Assembly: GCF_900143005.1 (NCBI RefSeq) | Contig: NZ_FRCS01000004.1 | Span: 620,001 to 684,000, forward strand | Origin: Cryptosporangium aurantiacum | GTDB lineage: Bacteria; Actinomycetota; Actinomycetes; Mycobacteriales; Cryptosporangiaceae | Length of the DNA stretch: 64,000 bases | Direction of reading: 5' to 3' | Shown here: in pieces, positions 40,748 to 49,679 of the stretch | Position numbering within the stretch: the stretch's first letter is position 1 | Layout of the letters: every line of letters starts with the position of its first letter | The notes under the pieces: generated by a model | What the model saw: the letters and a program-made list of their open reading frames with translations, nothing else | What the model was told of the DNA's origin: nothing | The model's database searches: none | Made by a program: the position numbers and the translations under genes

Positions 40748-41614
40748 ATGCCCGATCCCACCGATGTCTTCGTCGACCACCGCGAGCTGCTGTTCTCGAT
40801 CGTCTACGGACTGCTCGGCAGCGTCGCCGATACCGAGGACGTGCTCCAGGAGACCTGGCTGGCCTGGGCCAGCCGCCCGGCCGACACGCCGGTCGAGTAC
40901 CCCAAGGCGTACCTGGTCCGCGCCGCGGTGAACCAGGCGCTGGCGCGGCAGGCCACGATCCGGCGCCGCCGGGAGACGTATGTCGGCCCGTGGCTTCCCG
41001 AGCCGCTGATCAGCACCGACGCCGCCGATGCCGCCGTATTGCGGACCGAGTCGCTCTCACTCGCGCTGCTCGTCGTCCTGGAGACTCTCAGCCCGGCCGA
41101 GCGCGCGGTCTTCGTGCTGCACGAGGTGTTCGGTTATCCGCAGGCCACGATCGCCGAGATGCTTGACCGCTCACCGGCCGCGGTGCGCCAGCTCGCGCAC
41201 CGAGCCCGCGAGCACGTCCGGACGCGGCGTCCGCGGTACCCGGCCGACCAGAGCGTCCGGGAGGCCGTCACCGAACGGTTCGTCGCGGCCTTGCGCAGCG
41301 GGGACCTGACCGCGTTCCTGGAGTTGCTCGCGCCCGACGTCACGCTCTGGACCGACGGCGGCGGCAAGGCGCGCGCCGTGCCCCGGCCGGTCACCGGCCG
41401 CGACGCCGTCGCCCGCGTGCTCGCCACGATCGGAACGCGCTACCCGGACCGCTTCGGCGTCGAGTATCGGCTGGTCAACGGGGATCTCTCGCTGTTGCTG
41501 CGGGCCGACGGCGCACCGTTCGGGGTGATGGTGCTCGACCTGACCGACGACGGTTCGATCCCCGGCGTCTACACGATCACCAACCCGGACAAGCTCACCG
41601 GGGTGCGCTCGTGA
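40748..41614 (+). CDS. ECF sigma factor, SigJ-like (ECF41-type), with SnoaL-like C-terminus
   Basis: A 288-residue sigma factor. Region 2 is LLFSIVYGLLGSVADTEDVLQETWLAW. Region 4 is LSPAERAVFVLHEVFGYPQATIAEML. A C-terminal extension (about 165-285, FVAALRSGDLTAFLELLAPDVTLWTDGGGKA) has the NTF2/SnoaL fold that acts as a built-in regulator in ECF41 factors. No anti-sigma gene is needed or seen. ATG 40748 has AGGAGG. It is coupled by GTGA to the NAD-binding gene, matching the usual pairing of ECF41 factors with an oxidoreductase or carboxymuconolactone-type target. Confidence 0.92.
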   Translation: MPDPTDVFVDHRELLFSIVYGLLGSVADTEDVLQETWLAWASRPADTPVEYPKAYLVRAAVNQALARQATIRRRRETYVGPWLPEPLISTDAADAAVLRTESLSLALLVVLETLSPAERAVFVLHEVFGYPQATIAEMLDRSPAAVRQLAHRAREHVRTRRPRYPADQSVREAVTERFVAALRSGDLTAFLELLAPDVTLWTDGGGKARAVPRPVTGRDAVARVLATIGTRYPDRFGVEYRLVNGDLSLLLRADGAPFGVMVLDLTDDGSIPGVYTITNPDKLTGVRS

Positions 41615-42321
41615 AGATCCTGGTGTTCGGCGCCAACGGTCCGACCGGCCGCCGCGTGACCCAGCAGGCCCTCGACGAAGGCCACGAGGTCACCGCGTTC
41701 ACCCGGCGCGCTTTCCCCCGGCGGCACGAGCGGTTACGCGTCCACACCGGCGACGTCCACGACCCTGGATCCGTCGACGACGCGGTCGCCGGTCAGGACG
41801 CGGTCATCTCGGCGCTCGGCGTCCCGTACACGCGTAAGCCGGTCTCGGTCTACTCGCGCGGCGGTGCGCACATCGTCGCGGCCATGGAGCGGCACGGCGT
41901 CCGCCGGTTGGTGTGCGTGACGTCGACCGTCACCGGCTCGGATCACGTGCAGACCGGCGGATTCGTGTTCAACCGGATCCTGCAGCCGTTCCTCGTCAAC
42001 GTGGTCGGCCGCACGGTCTACGCGGACATGGCCGCGCTGGAGGCGGCGGTCCGGGCCAGCGATCTCGACTGGACGATCGTCCGGCCCTCCGGGCTCTATG
42101 ACGCCGACGAGGTGACGGCCTACCGCGTCGGCAAGGATCACGTCGAGGGCCGCTTCACGTCCCGCGCGGACCTGGCCGACTGCCTGCTGCGACAGGTCAC
42201 CGATGACCAGTACGTCCGCGCGGCGATCGGCGTCGTCACGGTTGTGGGGGAACCGAGCATCGCGACGTTGATCTGGCGCGAAGCGTTCAAAGGAGGCCGT
42301 GGAGCGCGCGGGGCGAGGTAA
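41611..42321 (+). CDS. NAD(P)-binding atypical SDR protein
   Basis: A 236-residue Rossmann protein with the N-terminal nucleotide motif VFGANGPTGRRVTQQALDEGH, an AVISALG turn and IVRPSGLYD before the C-terminal end. It resembles the NmrA/biliverdin-reductase-like group of atypical short-chain dehydrogenases. A catalytic Tyr-x3-Lys is not evident, so it may be a redox sensor rather than an enzyme. The GTG overlaps the sigma-factor stop (GTGA), so expression is coupled and it is probably a functional partner or target of the sigma factor. Confidence 0.87.
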   Translation: MKILVFGANGPTGRRVTQQALDEGHEVTAFTRRAFPRRHERLRVHTGDVHDPGSVDDAVAGQDAVISALGVPYTRKPVSVYSRGGAHIVAAMERHGVRRLVCVTSTVTGSDHVQTGGFVFNRILQPFLVNVVGRTVYADMAALEAAVRASDLDWTIVRPSGLYDADEVTAYRVGKDHVEGRFTSRADLADCLLRQVTDDQYVRAAIGVVTVVGEPSIATLIWREAFKGGRGARGAR

Positions 42322-42355
42322 CGGAAGGCACGCGATCCCGAGCGGCCGCTCCGAG

Positions 42356-42403
42356 ATGAAACGCGGATCGGTCCAGCCCTGGCTGGACCGATCCGCGTTT
42401 CAT
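42356..42403. terminator. Long perfect hairpin, bidirectional terminator
   Basis: Two 23-bp arms (42356-42378 and 42381-42403) are exact complements around a CT centre, with A/T-rich outer ends (ATGAAACG and CGTTTCAT). It lies between the convergent SDR gene and the lactate permease. Confidence 0.85.
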
Positions 42404-42428
42404 CCGCGCCGAAGGTGGGGCGCTGGGT

Positions 42429-44144
42429 TTACGGGACCATCCAGGCCAGCACCGCAGTGGATTGGAGCCAGCTCAGCAGGCAAATTCCGGCGAGGAACAC
42501 GACGCTCCACCCGACGACCCGGCGGAAGATGTCCCCCTCCGAGTTCTGCAGCCCCACCGCCGCCGCCGCGATCGCGAGGTTCTGCGGCGAGATCATCTTG
42601 CCGAGCACGCCCCCGGAGCTGTTCGACGCCGCCATCAGCGTCGCCGACAGGTCGGCCCGCTCCGCCGCGGTCACCTGCAACGCGCCGAACAACGAGTTGG
42701 ACGACGTATCCGAGCCGGTGACCGCGACCCCGAGCCATCCGAGGATCGGCGAGATCAGCGCGAACAGGCCGCCGGCCCCGGCCATCCAGGTCCCCAGCGT
42801 CACGGTCTGGCCCGATGCGTTCATGATGAACGCCAGGCCCAGCACCGTCATCACGGTCAGGATCGCCCACTTGAGCTGGTCCAACGTCACGCCATACGCC
42901 CGCAGCGCCCGGCCGACCGAGACCTTGAGCGCGAGCATCGTCAGCAACCCGGCCACCAGCATCTGCGTGCCGGGCGTGGTCAGCCAGTTGAGCTTGAACG
43001 CGACCAGCGAGAGCTCTTCGCCACTGGTGTTCGTGAGGTTCAGGCCTGGCCAGCTGATCGTCTGGGTGGCGCGCTCGAGGAACTCCTTGACCGGCCCGAT
43101 CTGGCACACGACAAAAACCGCGATGATGATCGCGTACGGCGCGTAGGCCCGCGCGATCTCAGCCCGCGTATCCGGTAACGCCGCCGCTCCCCCGGAATCC
43201 TCGACGGGTTCGCGCTCGGCGTCCCGCCCCGCGGCGGTGGGCGTGCGCGCGTCGTCGCGTTCGTCGTCGGCGTCGTCGGAGCCCTGACCCGGCCGCTCGG
43301 CGGCCAGCGCCTCGGCAGTCACCGGGTTCGCGATCGGACGCCACACCCGCACGATCCCGACCAGCGCCGCCACCGACAGCAGCGACGCCACCACGTCGGC
43401 CAGCGGCACCGAGATGAAGTTCGACGTGACGTACTGCCCGATGCCGAACGTCGCACCGCACACCAGCGCGAACACCCACGTCTCCCGCAGTCCGCGCGCT
43501 CCGTCCACGATGAACACCAGCACCAGTGGCACGAAGATCGCCAGGATCGGAGTCTGCCGCCCGACCATCGCCCCGAGCGTGTCGCTGCTGATGTCGGTCA
43601 CCGTGCCGAGCGTCAGAATCGGCGTGGCCATCGCCCCGAACGCCACCGGCGCGGTGTTCGCGGTCAGCGCCAGCACCGCCGATTTCAGCGGCGAGAACCC
43701 GAGCGCCATCAGCATCACCGACGTCACCGCGACCGGCGTGCCGAACCCGGCGAGCGCCTCGATCAGCGCGCCGAACGAGAACGCGATGATGATCGCCTGG
43801 ATCCGCCGGTCGTCGCTCACCCGCGTGAAGCTGCGCCGCAACACGTCGAAGTGGCCGGTCTCGACCGTGATGTTGTAGACCCAGATCGCGTTGATGACGA
43901 TCCAGAGAATCGGGAAGAACCCGAACGCCGCCCCTTCGGACGTCGCGAGCAACGCCTGTCCGGCCGGCATGCCGTAGACGCCGATCGCCACCACGAGCGC
44001 GACCGCCAGCGCGATCAGCGACGCCAGCCAGGCGCGCATCCGGAAGACGCCGAGCAGGATGAACAGGACGACGAGCGGGATCGCCGCGACGAGCGAACTC
44101 CACGCGAGCGAATTGGCGACGGGGTCGAGCACCTGTTGGTACAC
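42429..44144 (-). CDS. lldP: L-lactate permease family transporter
   Basis: A 571-residue membrane protein with about 13 to 14 hydrophobic segments. LldP-family markers include FGALIEALAGFGTPVAVTSVMLMALGFSP, ANTAPVAFGAMATPILTLG and the C-terminal MISPQNLAIAAAAVGL. A charged cytoplasmic loop of about 60 residues (DDADDERDDARTP) interrupts the middle. The family imports lactate or glycolate with protons. The GTG at 44144 is behind GGGGAGGTGG. It is downstream of the FGGY kinase on the same strand across 177 bp, so it may belong to the same regulon. Lactate specificity is not proven. Confidence 0.9.
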   Translation of the reverse strand: MYQQVLDPVANSLAWSSLVAAIPLVVLFILLGVFRMRAWLASLIALAVALVVAIGVYGMPAGQALLATSEGAAFGFFPILWIVINAIWVYNITVETGHFDVLRRSFTRVSDDRRIQAIIIAFSFGALIEALAGFGTPVAVTSVMLMALGFSPLKSAVLALTANTAPVAFGAMATPILTLGTVTDISSDTLGAMVGRQTPILAIFVPLVLVFIVDGARGLRETWVFALVCGATFGIGQYVTSNFISVPLADVVASLLSVAALVGIVRVWRPIANPVTAEALAAERPGQGSDDADDERDDARTPTAAGRDAEREPVEDSGGAAALPDTRAEIARAYAPYAIIIAVFVVCQIGPVKEFLERATQTISWPGLNLTNTSGEELSLVAFKLNWLTTPGTQMLVAGLLTMLALKVSVGRALRAYGVTLDQLKWAILTVMTVLGLAFIMNASGQTVTLGTWMAGAGGLFALISPILGWLGVAVTGSDTSSNSLFGALQVTAAERADLSATLMAASNSSGGVLGKMISPQNLAIAAAAVGLQNSEGDIFRRVVGWSVVFLAGICLLSWLQSTAVLAWMVP

Positions 44145-44321
44145 GTGGCCACCTCCCCGGAGAGGTTCCTCTCCGTGCCGGCCCCCCGTCGGACAGCTGT
44201 GGTCATCCGATGATCGCGCTACCCGATGCGGAGCGCGACTAATCCGTCATCACTCAGTGAGACCGTTTTTGTCCCGATCAGGTCACGCACCACGCGACCC
44301 TGCTCAGCGGCGCCGCCGCGG

Positions 44322-45908
44322 TTAGGCGTTGAGGCGGCGGTAGACCGGGGCAAGTTGCTTGTGCAGCGTCTTGTAGATCGCGAACACGTCCTCGTAGGCC
44401 TCGTGCGCCTTCGCGTCGGGGGCGAAGATCTCGTCGTTGCGGGCCAGGTCCGCGATCTCCGGGAACGTGACCAGCCCGGCGCCGACCGCCCCGATCCACC
44501 CCGCGCCCCGGGCGTTGACCGCGACCGGCCGGGCGTCTCGCCGGATCTCGACGCCGAGGACGTCGGCGAAGATCTGGCACCACGCGTCCGACCGCGCACC
44601 ACCGCCGGTGATGACCAGCGACGTCACCGGCGCACCGAGGAACTTGTTCACCGCACCGGACAGCCACCGGGTGTTGAACGCGACGCCCTCGAACACCGCA
44701 CGCAACAGATCGGAGCGGTTCGTGTCCAGCGAGATGTTGAAGAAGCCGGCGCGCAGCTTCGGGTCGTCGACCGGCGCACGCTCGCCGTAGAGCCACGGCG
44801 TGTAGAGGACGCCGTTCGCCCCGGCGGGCACCGTCGGCAGGATCCGGTCGAACGCGTCGAAGATCGACCCCTCGTCGCGGCTGATGTGACCGGCCCCGAC
44901 CAGCGGATCGTCGTACTCCACGACCTTGTCGCGCAGCCAGGTGAGGTTCGCGCCGGCGGTGGCCTGCAGCGCGGTCATCAGATACCGGTCGGGCACCGCA
45001 CAGGGCACCGACGCGATCTGCGCGAACACGTCGGTCTTCTTGCGACGGACGTGCGCGGCGATCCACGACGACGTCCCGAGGTACAGGTGCGGCTGGTTGT
45101 CAGCGACGGTGCCGGCGCCGACCGCGGCCGCGGTGTTGTCGATCGCGCCGGCCACGACCTGCACCCGCAGCGGCAGCCCAAGGTGCGCGGCCGCGCTCGG
45201 GGACAGCTCGCCGATCACGTCCGTGCAGGCGACGATCGGCGGCAGCTTGTCGCGGTCGATGCCGCTGTCGGCGACCAGCGCGGGCGAGTAGCGGATCTGC
45301 GCCGGCCGCCGGTTGTCGGTGACCCACGACGTCAGGATCGAATCGACGGTCGCCACCGTCCGCCCGGTGAGCTTGAGGTTGATCCAGTCGAGCACGTTGA
45401 GGAACGAGGCGGTCCGCTCGTAGATCTCGGGCATCTCGTCGCGCACCAGCAGCATGTGCGCGGCGGGGTCCTTGCCGGTCGTCGACGGCATGCCGCCGGT
45501 CAGCCGCAGCCACCGGGCGATGCGACGCACCGAGATGCCGTCGACCGCCGGAAACCCGCCGAACTGCTTCTTCAGGTGGGACGCGCCGCGCATGTCGAGC
45601 CAGGTGATGCACCGGCTCAACGGCTCGCCGTCGGCGTCTACCGGGATCGTGCCCTCGCCCTGCGTCGAGGAGCAGACCGTGGTCACCGCACGCAGGTGAT
45701 CGGGGTGCGAGCGGCCGAGCGCAGCCACCACGTCGGCGAGCGCGTTCCACCAGTCGTACGGGTCCTGTTCGGCGCCGCCGCCCGGCAGCACGTGCAGCGG
45801 CACCTCACGCTCGGCCCAGCCCGTCACGGTGCCATCGGCGGCGACCAGGGCCGCCTTCATGCCCGACGTCCCGAGGTCGATCGCGAGCACCTGCGGCTCG
45901 ATGCTCAA
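44322..45908 (-). CDS. FGGY-family carbohydrate kinase (xylulokinase-like)
   Basis: A 528-residue two-domain kinase with N-terminal LAIDLGTSGMKAALV, the FGGY central signature region GAIDNTAAAVGAG with HLYLGTSSW, and C-terminal LVITGGGARSDAWCQIFADVLG. The starting codon is TTG at 45908, overlapping the stop of the fusion gene (TTGA) and preceded by GGAGGG, so it is translationally coupled. Its substrate, probably a keto-sugar, sugar alcohol or related polyol, should be upstream of the aldolase domain of the coupled protein. Xylulose is only one option. Confidence 0.9.
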   Translation of the reverse strand: MSIEPQVLAIDLGTSGMKAALVAADGTVTGWAEREVPLHVLPGGGAEQDPYDWWNALADVVAALGRSHPDHLRAVTTVCSSTQGEGTIPVDADGEPLSRCITWLDMRGASHLKKQFGGFPAVDGISVRRIARWLRLTGGMPSTTGKDPAAHMLLVRDEMPEIYERTASFLNVLDWINLKLTGRTVATVDSILTSWVTDNRRPAQIRYSPALVADSGIDRDKLPPIVACTDVIGELSPSAAAHLGLPLRVQVVAGAIDNTAAAVGAGTVADNQPHLYLGTSSWIAAHVRRKKTDVFAQIASVPCAVPDRYLMTALQATAGANLTWLRDKVVEYDDPLVGAGHISRDEGSIFDAFDRILPTVPAGANGVLYTPWLYGERAPVDDPKLRAGFFNISLDTNRSDLLRAVFEGVAFNTRWLSGAVNKFLGAPVTSLVITGGGARSDAWCQIFADVLGVEIRRDARPVAVNARGAGWIGAVGAGLVTFPEIADLARNDEIFAPDAKAHEAYEDVFAIYKTLHKQLAPVYRRLNA

Positions 45909-48391
45909 ACGCCCTCCACCAATGCGAAGACCTGGTCGAACCGGGCCAGCGCGTCGTCGATCACCTCGTCGGTGTCGGCCATCGACGTGTACATCCGCGA
46001 ACCGGCGAGCGTAATGATGCCGTGCGCGGCGTACGCCGCGCTCATTTCTTCCATCAGCCGCTTACGCGGCTTGTTCTCCTTCAGCAGCTTCACCGGGTGA
46101 CGCATGTCGAGCAACATCACGCCACTGCACTCCAGGTGGACGATCGACCCCTGGTTGTAGACGACGTAGGGCAGGCCGTACTTGTCGACGATCCGCTGCA
46201 GACCACGGGTGAGCCGGTCACCGGCGCGCCCGGCGAGTACCGGGGCGTTGGTGCGGGCCATCTCCTCGATCGCGAAGTAACCGGCGGCGCAGGACAGCGG
46301 GTTCGCCGACAGCGTGCCACCGACCTGGACGTGCGAGCCGTTCTTGCCGTCCAGCCCGGACCCGAACACCGCCATGACGTCGGCCCGGCCGCCGACGCCG
46401 CCGGCCATCGGGTAACCGCCGGAGACCGCCTTGCCCAGCACGGTGAGGTCGGGGGTGACGCCGAAATAGCCGGACGCCCCACCGAGCCCGAGCCGGAACC
46501 CGGTGACGACCTCGTCGAAGATGAGCAACGCGCCGAACTCGTCGCAGAGCTCGCGCACCTTGGCGTTGTAGTCGTACGGCACCGGCCGCGTGCCGGACTC
46601 CGGGCCCACCGGCTCGACGATGACCGCTGCGGTGCCACCGCGCAGCCGGTTCTCGATCAGCTTGCGCTTGAGCAGCCCGAGGTCGTGCGGGAACGCCTCG
46701 CGCGTGCTGTTGGTGGCGCCGAACGGGATGCCCTTCGCGTTCATCCGGTACGTGCCGGGCACCCGCAGGCCGTAGACCATCGTGTCGGACCAGCCGTGGT
46801 ACGCACCGCCGACCTTGATCACGACGTTCTTGCCGGTGAACGCGCGGGCGCCGCGCACCGCGGCCATCACGGCCTCGGTGCCGGAACCCAGTGACCGGTA
46901 CATCTCGATGTGCGGCATGTACCGGTTGATGATCTCGGCGAGCTTGAGCTCGTATTCGTGGAACAGGCCGGTGACCGGGCCACTCGCCTTGATCACCTCG
47001 GCTACCCGCTCGTTGACCGGCGCGTAGTTGCTGCCGAGCAGTGTCGGGCCGCCTGCCTGCAGGAAGTCGATGTACGTGTTGCCGTCGCGGTCGGTGAGGT
47101 AGGCGCCCTCCGCCCGGTCGATCGCGAGCGGGAACGGGTAATTGAACGCCAGGTTGTGCTGGACGCCGCCGGGGATCCGGAGTTTGGCCCGGTCGGTGAT
47201 CTCCTTGCTGGCCCGGCACTTCGTCTCGAAGTAGTTGAGGACGTCGTGCATCGCGTCGTGCCGGAGGCCGCGAACCGGCTGCGCTACCAGCGCCTTGAGC
47301 CGCCGCATCGTGTCGTCGACGTCGGGATAGGTCGTGATCGCGTAGCCGAGCGCTGCGGATTCCGCCCCAATTGGTTGCGGGACGTCGTCCGCAGCGGTTT
47401 TGTCGTTGGTCGTGACGGATGCGGCCGCACCCTCGGCCGGCGTCGCTGACGGGGCCGCGGCCGGGTCGTCGCCCGCAGCGGATCCGAGGTCGGTCGCCGC
47501 GGCGACGACCGCGGCCAGGCCGGGCTTGCTGTCGGCAGCTCCGGGGACGGCCTCGGCGGGCACCGGAGCGGCCACGGTCGGCGCGGGGACGGCCACGGTC
47601 GGCGCGGGGACGGTCGTCGGAGCTGAGCCGGTGCCGGCCACGGCTCGGCGGGCGGCCTCGGCGACGCTGGGCAGCGACTCGTCCGTGGGGACGCGAAGGG
47701 GCTCCACCGCTGCGGTGATCTGGGCGGCGATCCGCTTCTCGTCCTTGCGGAGCTTGGTGAACGCGATCTCGCGGATCGCGTCCGGGATCGTGTAGACCTT
47801 CCCGGCCTCGGTGGTCAGCGCCAGCAGGTAGGCCAGCGACACCTTCTCCAGCAGCGCCATGTTGAACACCGCACGATCGGGGTCGGTGCCCAGCGCGATG
47901 ATGCCGTGGTTGGCGATGATGAACGCGTTGTCGCCGCTGGCGACCTTCTTCTGCACCTTCCCGGCGAGGAAGCTCGTGCCCGACGGCGCGTAGGGGATGA
48001 TCGCGACCTTGCGCCCGAGGAACCGGACCTGCTCGTCGGTGAGCGCGGGGATCTCCCGGCGGAGGAACGCCAGCGCCGAGGCGTACGGCTGGTGCGTGTG
48101 CACGATCGCGTTGACGTCGGGCCGCTCGCGGTAGATGTTCGCGTGCATCCCGCACTCGATCGACGGCGGCAGACCGGAGCCCGACCCCGGCAGCGGCTTC
48201 CCGTCGAACCCGACCAGGCTGATGTCCTCGGCGCGCATCCGGTCGTAGTCGTAGTTGCTGGGCGTGACCGCGTAGCAGTCGTGGCTCGGTACGCGGACCG
48301 AGACGTTGCCCTCGGTCGCCTTGAGGTAGCCGCGCTCCAGCATCGTGCGGCACATGTCCACGACGTGCTGGCGGGAGGTGCGGTGCTCCAT
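45905..48391 (-). CDS. Fusion of class II aldolase/adducin and class III aminotransferase domains
   Basis: An 828-residue protein. Residues 1-235 form a class II aldolase/adducin domain: KATEGNVSVRV, SIECGMHANIYRERPDVNAIVHTHQPYAS with zinc-ligand histidines, and IANHGIIALG. A linker of about 100 residues is Ala/Pro/Thr-rich with an imperfect PAPTVAVPAPTVAAPVPAEA repeat. Residues 345-828 form a PLP-dependent class III aminotransferase of the glutamate-1-semialdehyde mutase-like group: GSGTEAVMAAVRGARAFTG, LIFDEVVTGFR and PLP lysine K654 in LGKAVSGGYP. I do not recall this fusion as a characterised enzyme. Coupling to an FGGY kinase suggests that a phosphorylated sugar is cleaved and an aldehyde transaminated. 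ATG 48391 is used. Confidence 0.9.
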   Translation of the reverse strand: MEHRTSRQHVVDMCRTMLERGYLKATEGNVSVRVPSHDCYAVTPSNYDYDRMRAEDISLVGFDGKPLPGSGSGLPPSIECGMHANIYRERPDVNAIVHTHQPYASALAFLRREIPALTDEQVRFLGRKVAIIPYAPSGTSFLAGKVQKKVASGDNAFIIANHGIIALGTDPDRAVFNMALLEKVSLAYLLALTTEAGKVYTIPDAIREIAFTKLRKDEKRIAAQITAAVEPLRVPTDESLPSVAEAARRAVAGTGSAPTTVPAPTVAVPAPTVAAPVPAEAVPGAADSKPGLAAVVAAATDLGSAAGDDPAAAPSATPAEGAAASVTTNDKTAADDVPQPIGAESAALGYAITTYPDVDDTMRRLKALVAQPVRGLRHDAMHDVLNYFETKCRASKEITDRAKLRIPGGVQHNLAFNYPFPLAIDRAEGAYLTDRDGNTYIDFLQAGGPTLLGSNYAPVNERVAEVIKASGPVTGLFHEYELKLAEIINRYMPHIEMYRSLGSGTEAVMAAVRGARAFTGKNVVIKVGGAYHGWSDTMVYGLRVPGTYRMNAKGIPFGATNSTREAFPHDLGLLKRKLIENRLRGGTAAVIVEPVGPESGTRPVPYDYNAKVRELCDEFGALLIFDEVVTGFRLGLGGASGYFGVTPDLTVLGKAVSGGYPMAGGVGGRADVMAVFGSGLDGKNGSHVQVGGTLSANPLSCAAGYFAIEEMARTNAPVLAGRAGDRLTRGLQRIVDKYGLPYVVYNQGSIVHLECSGVMLLDMRHPVKLLKENKPRKRLMEEMSAAYAAHGIITLAGSRMYTSMADTDEVIDDALARFDQVFALVEGV

Positions 48392-48448
48392 GGGGACTCC
48401 CGGAACTCAGAGGCGGGCGATCACCTGACCATCGTGGCGGCCCCCACC

Positions 48449-48496
48449 GACAAAATCTCCGTTCCCGAACAAGCGAGAAATCGGGCACGATTTGTC
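48449..48496. promoter_or_regulatory. Inverted repeat between the fusion gene and the PucR gene
   Basis: GACAAAATC (48449-48457) and GATTTGTC (48489-48496) are near-complementary. A nested CGAGAAATCG with CGATTTGTCTCG adds imperfect symmetry. It lies in the 107-bp divergent promoter region and is a candidate PucR operator. Confidence 0.4.
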
Positions 48497-48498
48497 TC

Positions 48499-49635
48499 GT
48501 GGTGATAATCCTGGCGCCGTGGCGGCGCCTTCCGCACGATCTTGCGCCTGCCGTGCGTCCTCGGCTGGAGGAGACCGTGCGGGAGATCGTCGATGCGGTC
48601 ACCGCGACGTCTCCCGCGTTCAGCGCGATCTCCGACCCGAAGTTCGAGCGGGACGTACGGACCGCGGTCACGGTTGCGCTGGAGCGATTCCTCGACCTGG
48701 CGGGCACCGACGAGCCCGCGCTGCCACCGCGGTCCCGCGAGGTCTTCGCGAGCCTCGGCGCCGCGGAGGCACGGGAGGAACGAGGGCCGGATGCGCTGCT
48801 CGCGGCGCTGCGGACGGCGTCCCGATTGATGTTGCGGAAGTTCAGCGAGGCCTTGGCCGAGCTACGGCCGGTGAGCGCCGCGGAGCTGATCGACCTGTCG
48901 GACGCGGTGACCGCGTTCGTGGACGAGCTGTCGGCAGGCAGCACCGAAGGATACGGTCGCCAGCTCCGCGAACAGGCCGGTGAGGGCGACCGGCGTCGGC
49001 GTCAGTTCGCCGAGCTGCTGCTCCGCGGCGGGACGGCGGAGAGCGTGGTCGGGGCCGCGGCGACCACGATCGGCTGGCCTCCGCCGGAGGAGATCGTGCC
49101 GGTGCTCCTGCCGCTGGACCAGGCGCGGGATGCCCGATTCCGGTACGGGTCGGAAGGGATCGTGGTCGAGCGTTCCCGCGACGCCGTGCTGTTGTTGCGG
49201 AGTTCTCCGGCGCCGGACGCACTGCACGGGCGGGGCGCCGTCGTCGGACCACCGCTGAGCTGGGACCGCACCCCGGAAGGCGTGCGGCTGACCGAGCTCA
49301 CGGCGGAATTGGTGGGCACCGGCGCCGAGCCGGTGTTCGTCGAGGAACACCTGGCGACGCTCGCGTTGCGCGGTGAGCCGGCCGCGCTGGCGGTGCTGGC
49401 CGCGCGTCGGCTGGCGCCGCTGCAGCACCTCCGTCCGACGCAGCGCGACCGGCTGCTCGACACGCTGCACAGCTGGTTGCTGCACTGGGGAGCGCGCAAC
49501 GAGGTGGCCGCCGAGCTGTTCGTGCACCCGCAGACGGTCAGCTACCGGTTGAAGCTCCTGCGGGAGCTGCTCGGGGGCACTTTGGACGATCCACAGCGGC
49601 GGTTCGAGCTGCTGCTCGTGCTGTCGTCGCGGTGA
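48499..49635 (+). CDS. PucR-family regulator, divergent from the aldolase-aminotransferase operon
   Basis: A 378-residue regulator of the same layout as the PucR gene at 5051-6277: helical N-terminal sensor, variable middle, and C-terminal helix-turn-helix NEVAAELFVHPQTVSYRLKLLRELLGGTLDDPQRR. Consecutive GTG codons at 48499 and 48502 are the only sensible starts. No Shine-Dalgarno is visible, so the mRNA may be leaderless. Position opposite the fusion gene strongly suggests that it controls that operon. The inducer is unknown. Confidence 0.86.
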   Translation: MVIILAPWRRLPHDLAPAVRPRLEETVREIVDAVTATSPAFSAISDPKFERDVRTAVTVALERFLDLAGTDEPALPPRSREVFASLGAAEAREERGPDALLAALRTASRLMLRKFSEALAELRPVSAAELIDLSDAVTAFVDELSAGSTEGYGRQLREQAGEGDRRRRQFAELLLRGGTAESVVGAAATTIGWPPPEEIVPVLLPLDQARDARFRYGSEGIVVERSRDAVLLLRSSPAPDALHGRGAVVGPPLSWDRTPEGVRLTELTAELVGTGAEPVFVEEHLATLALRGEPAALAVLAARRLAPLQHLRPTQRDRLLDTLHSWLLHWGARNEVAAELFVHPQTVSYRLKLLRELLGGTLDDPQRRFELLLVLSSR

Positions 49636-49679
49636 AACTCGGTTGGCGCCGTTGACGGTGAGTCATAAAGTTCGCGGAT

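Noticed and set aside
46218-48944. Long minus-strand frame overlapping the aldolase-aminotransferase fusion
   Set aside because: Arg-rich, out-of-frame translation with no motif. The overlapping frame has both enzymes' active-site residues.
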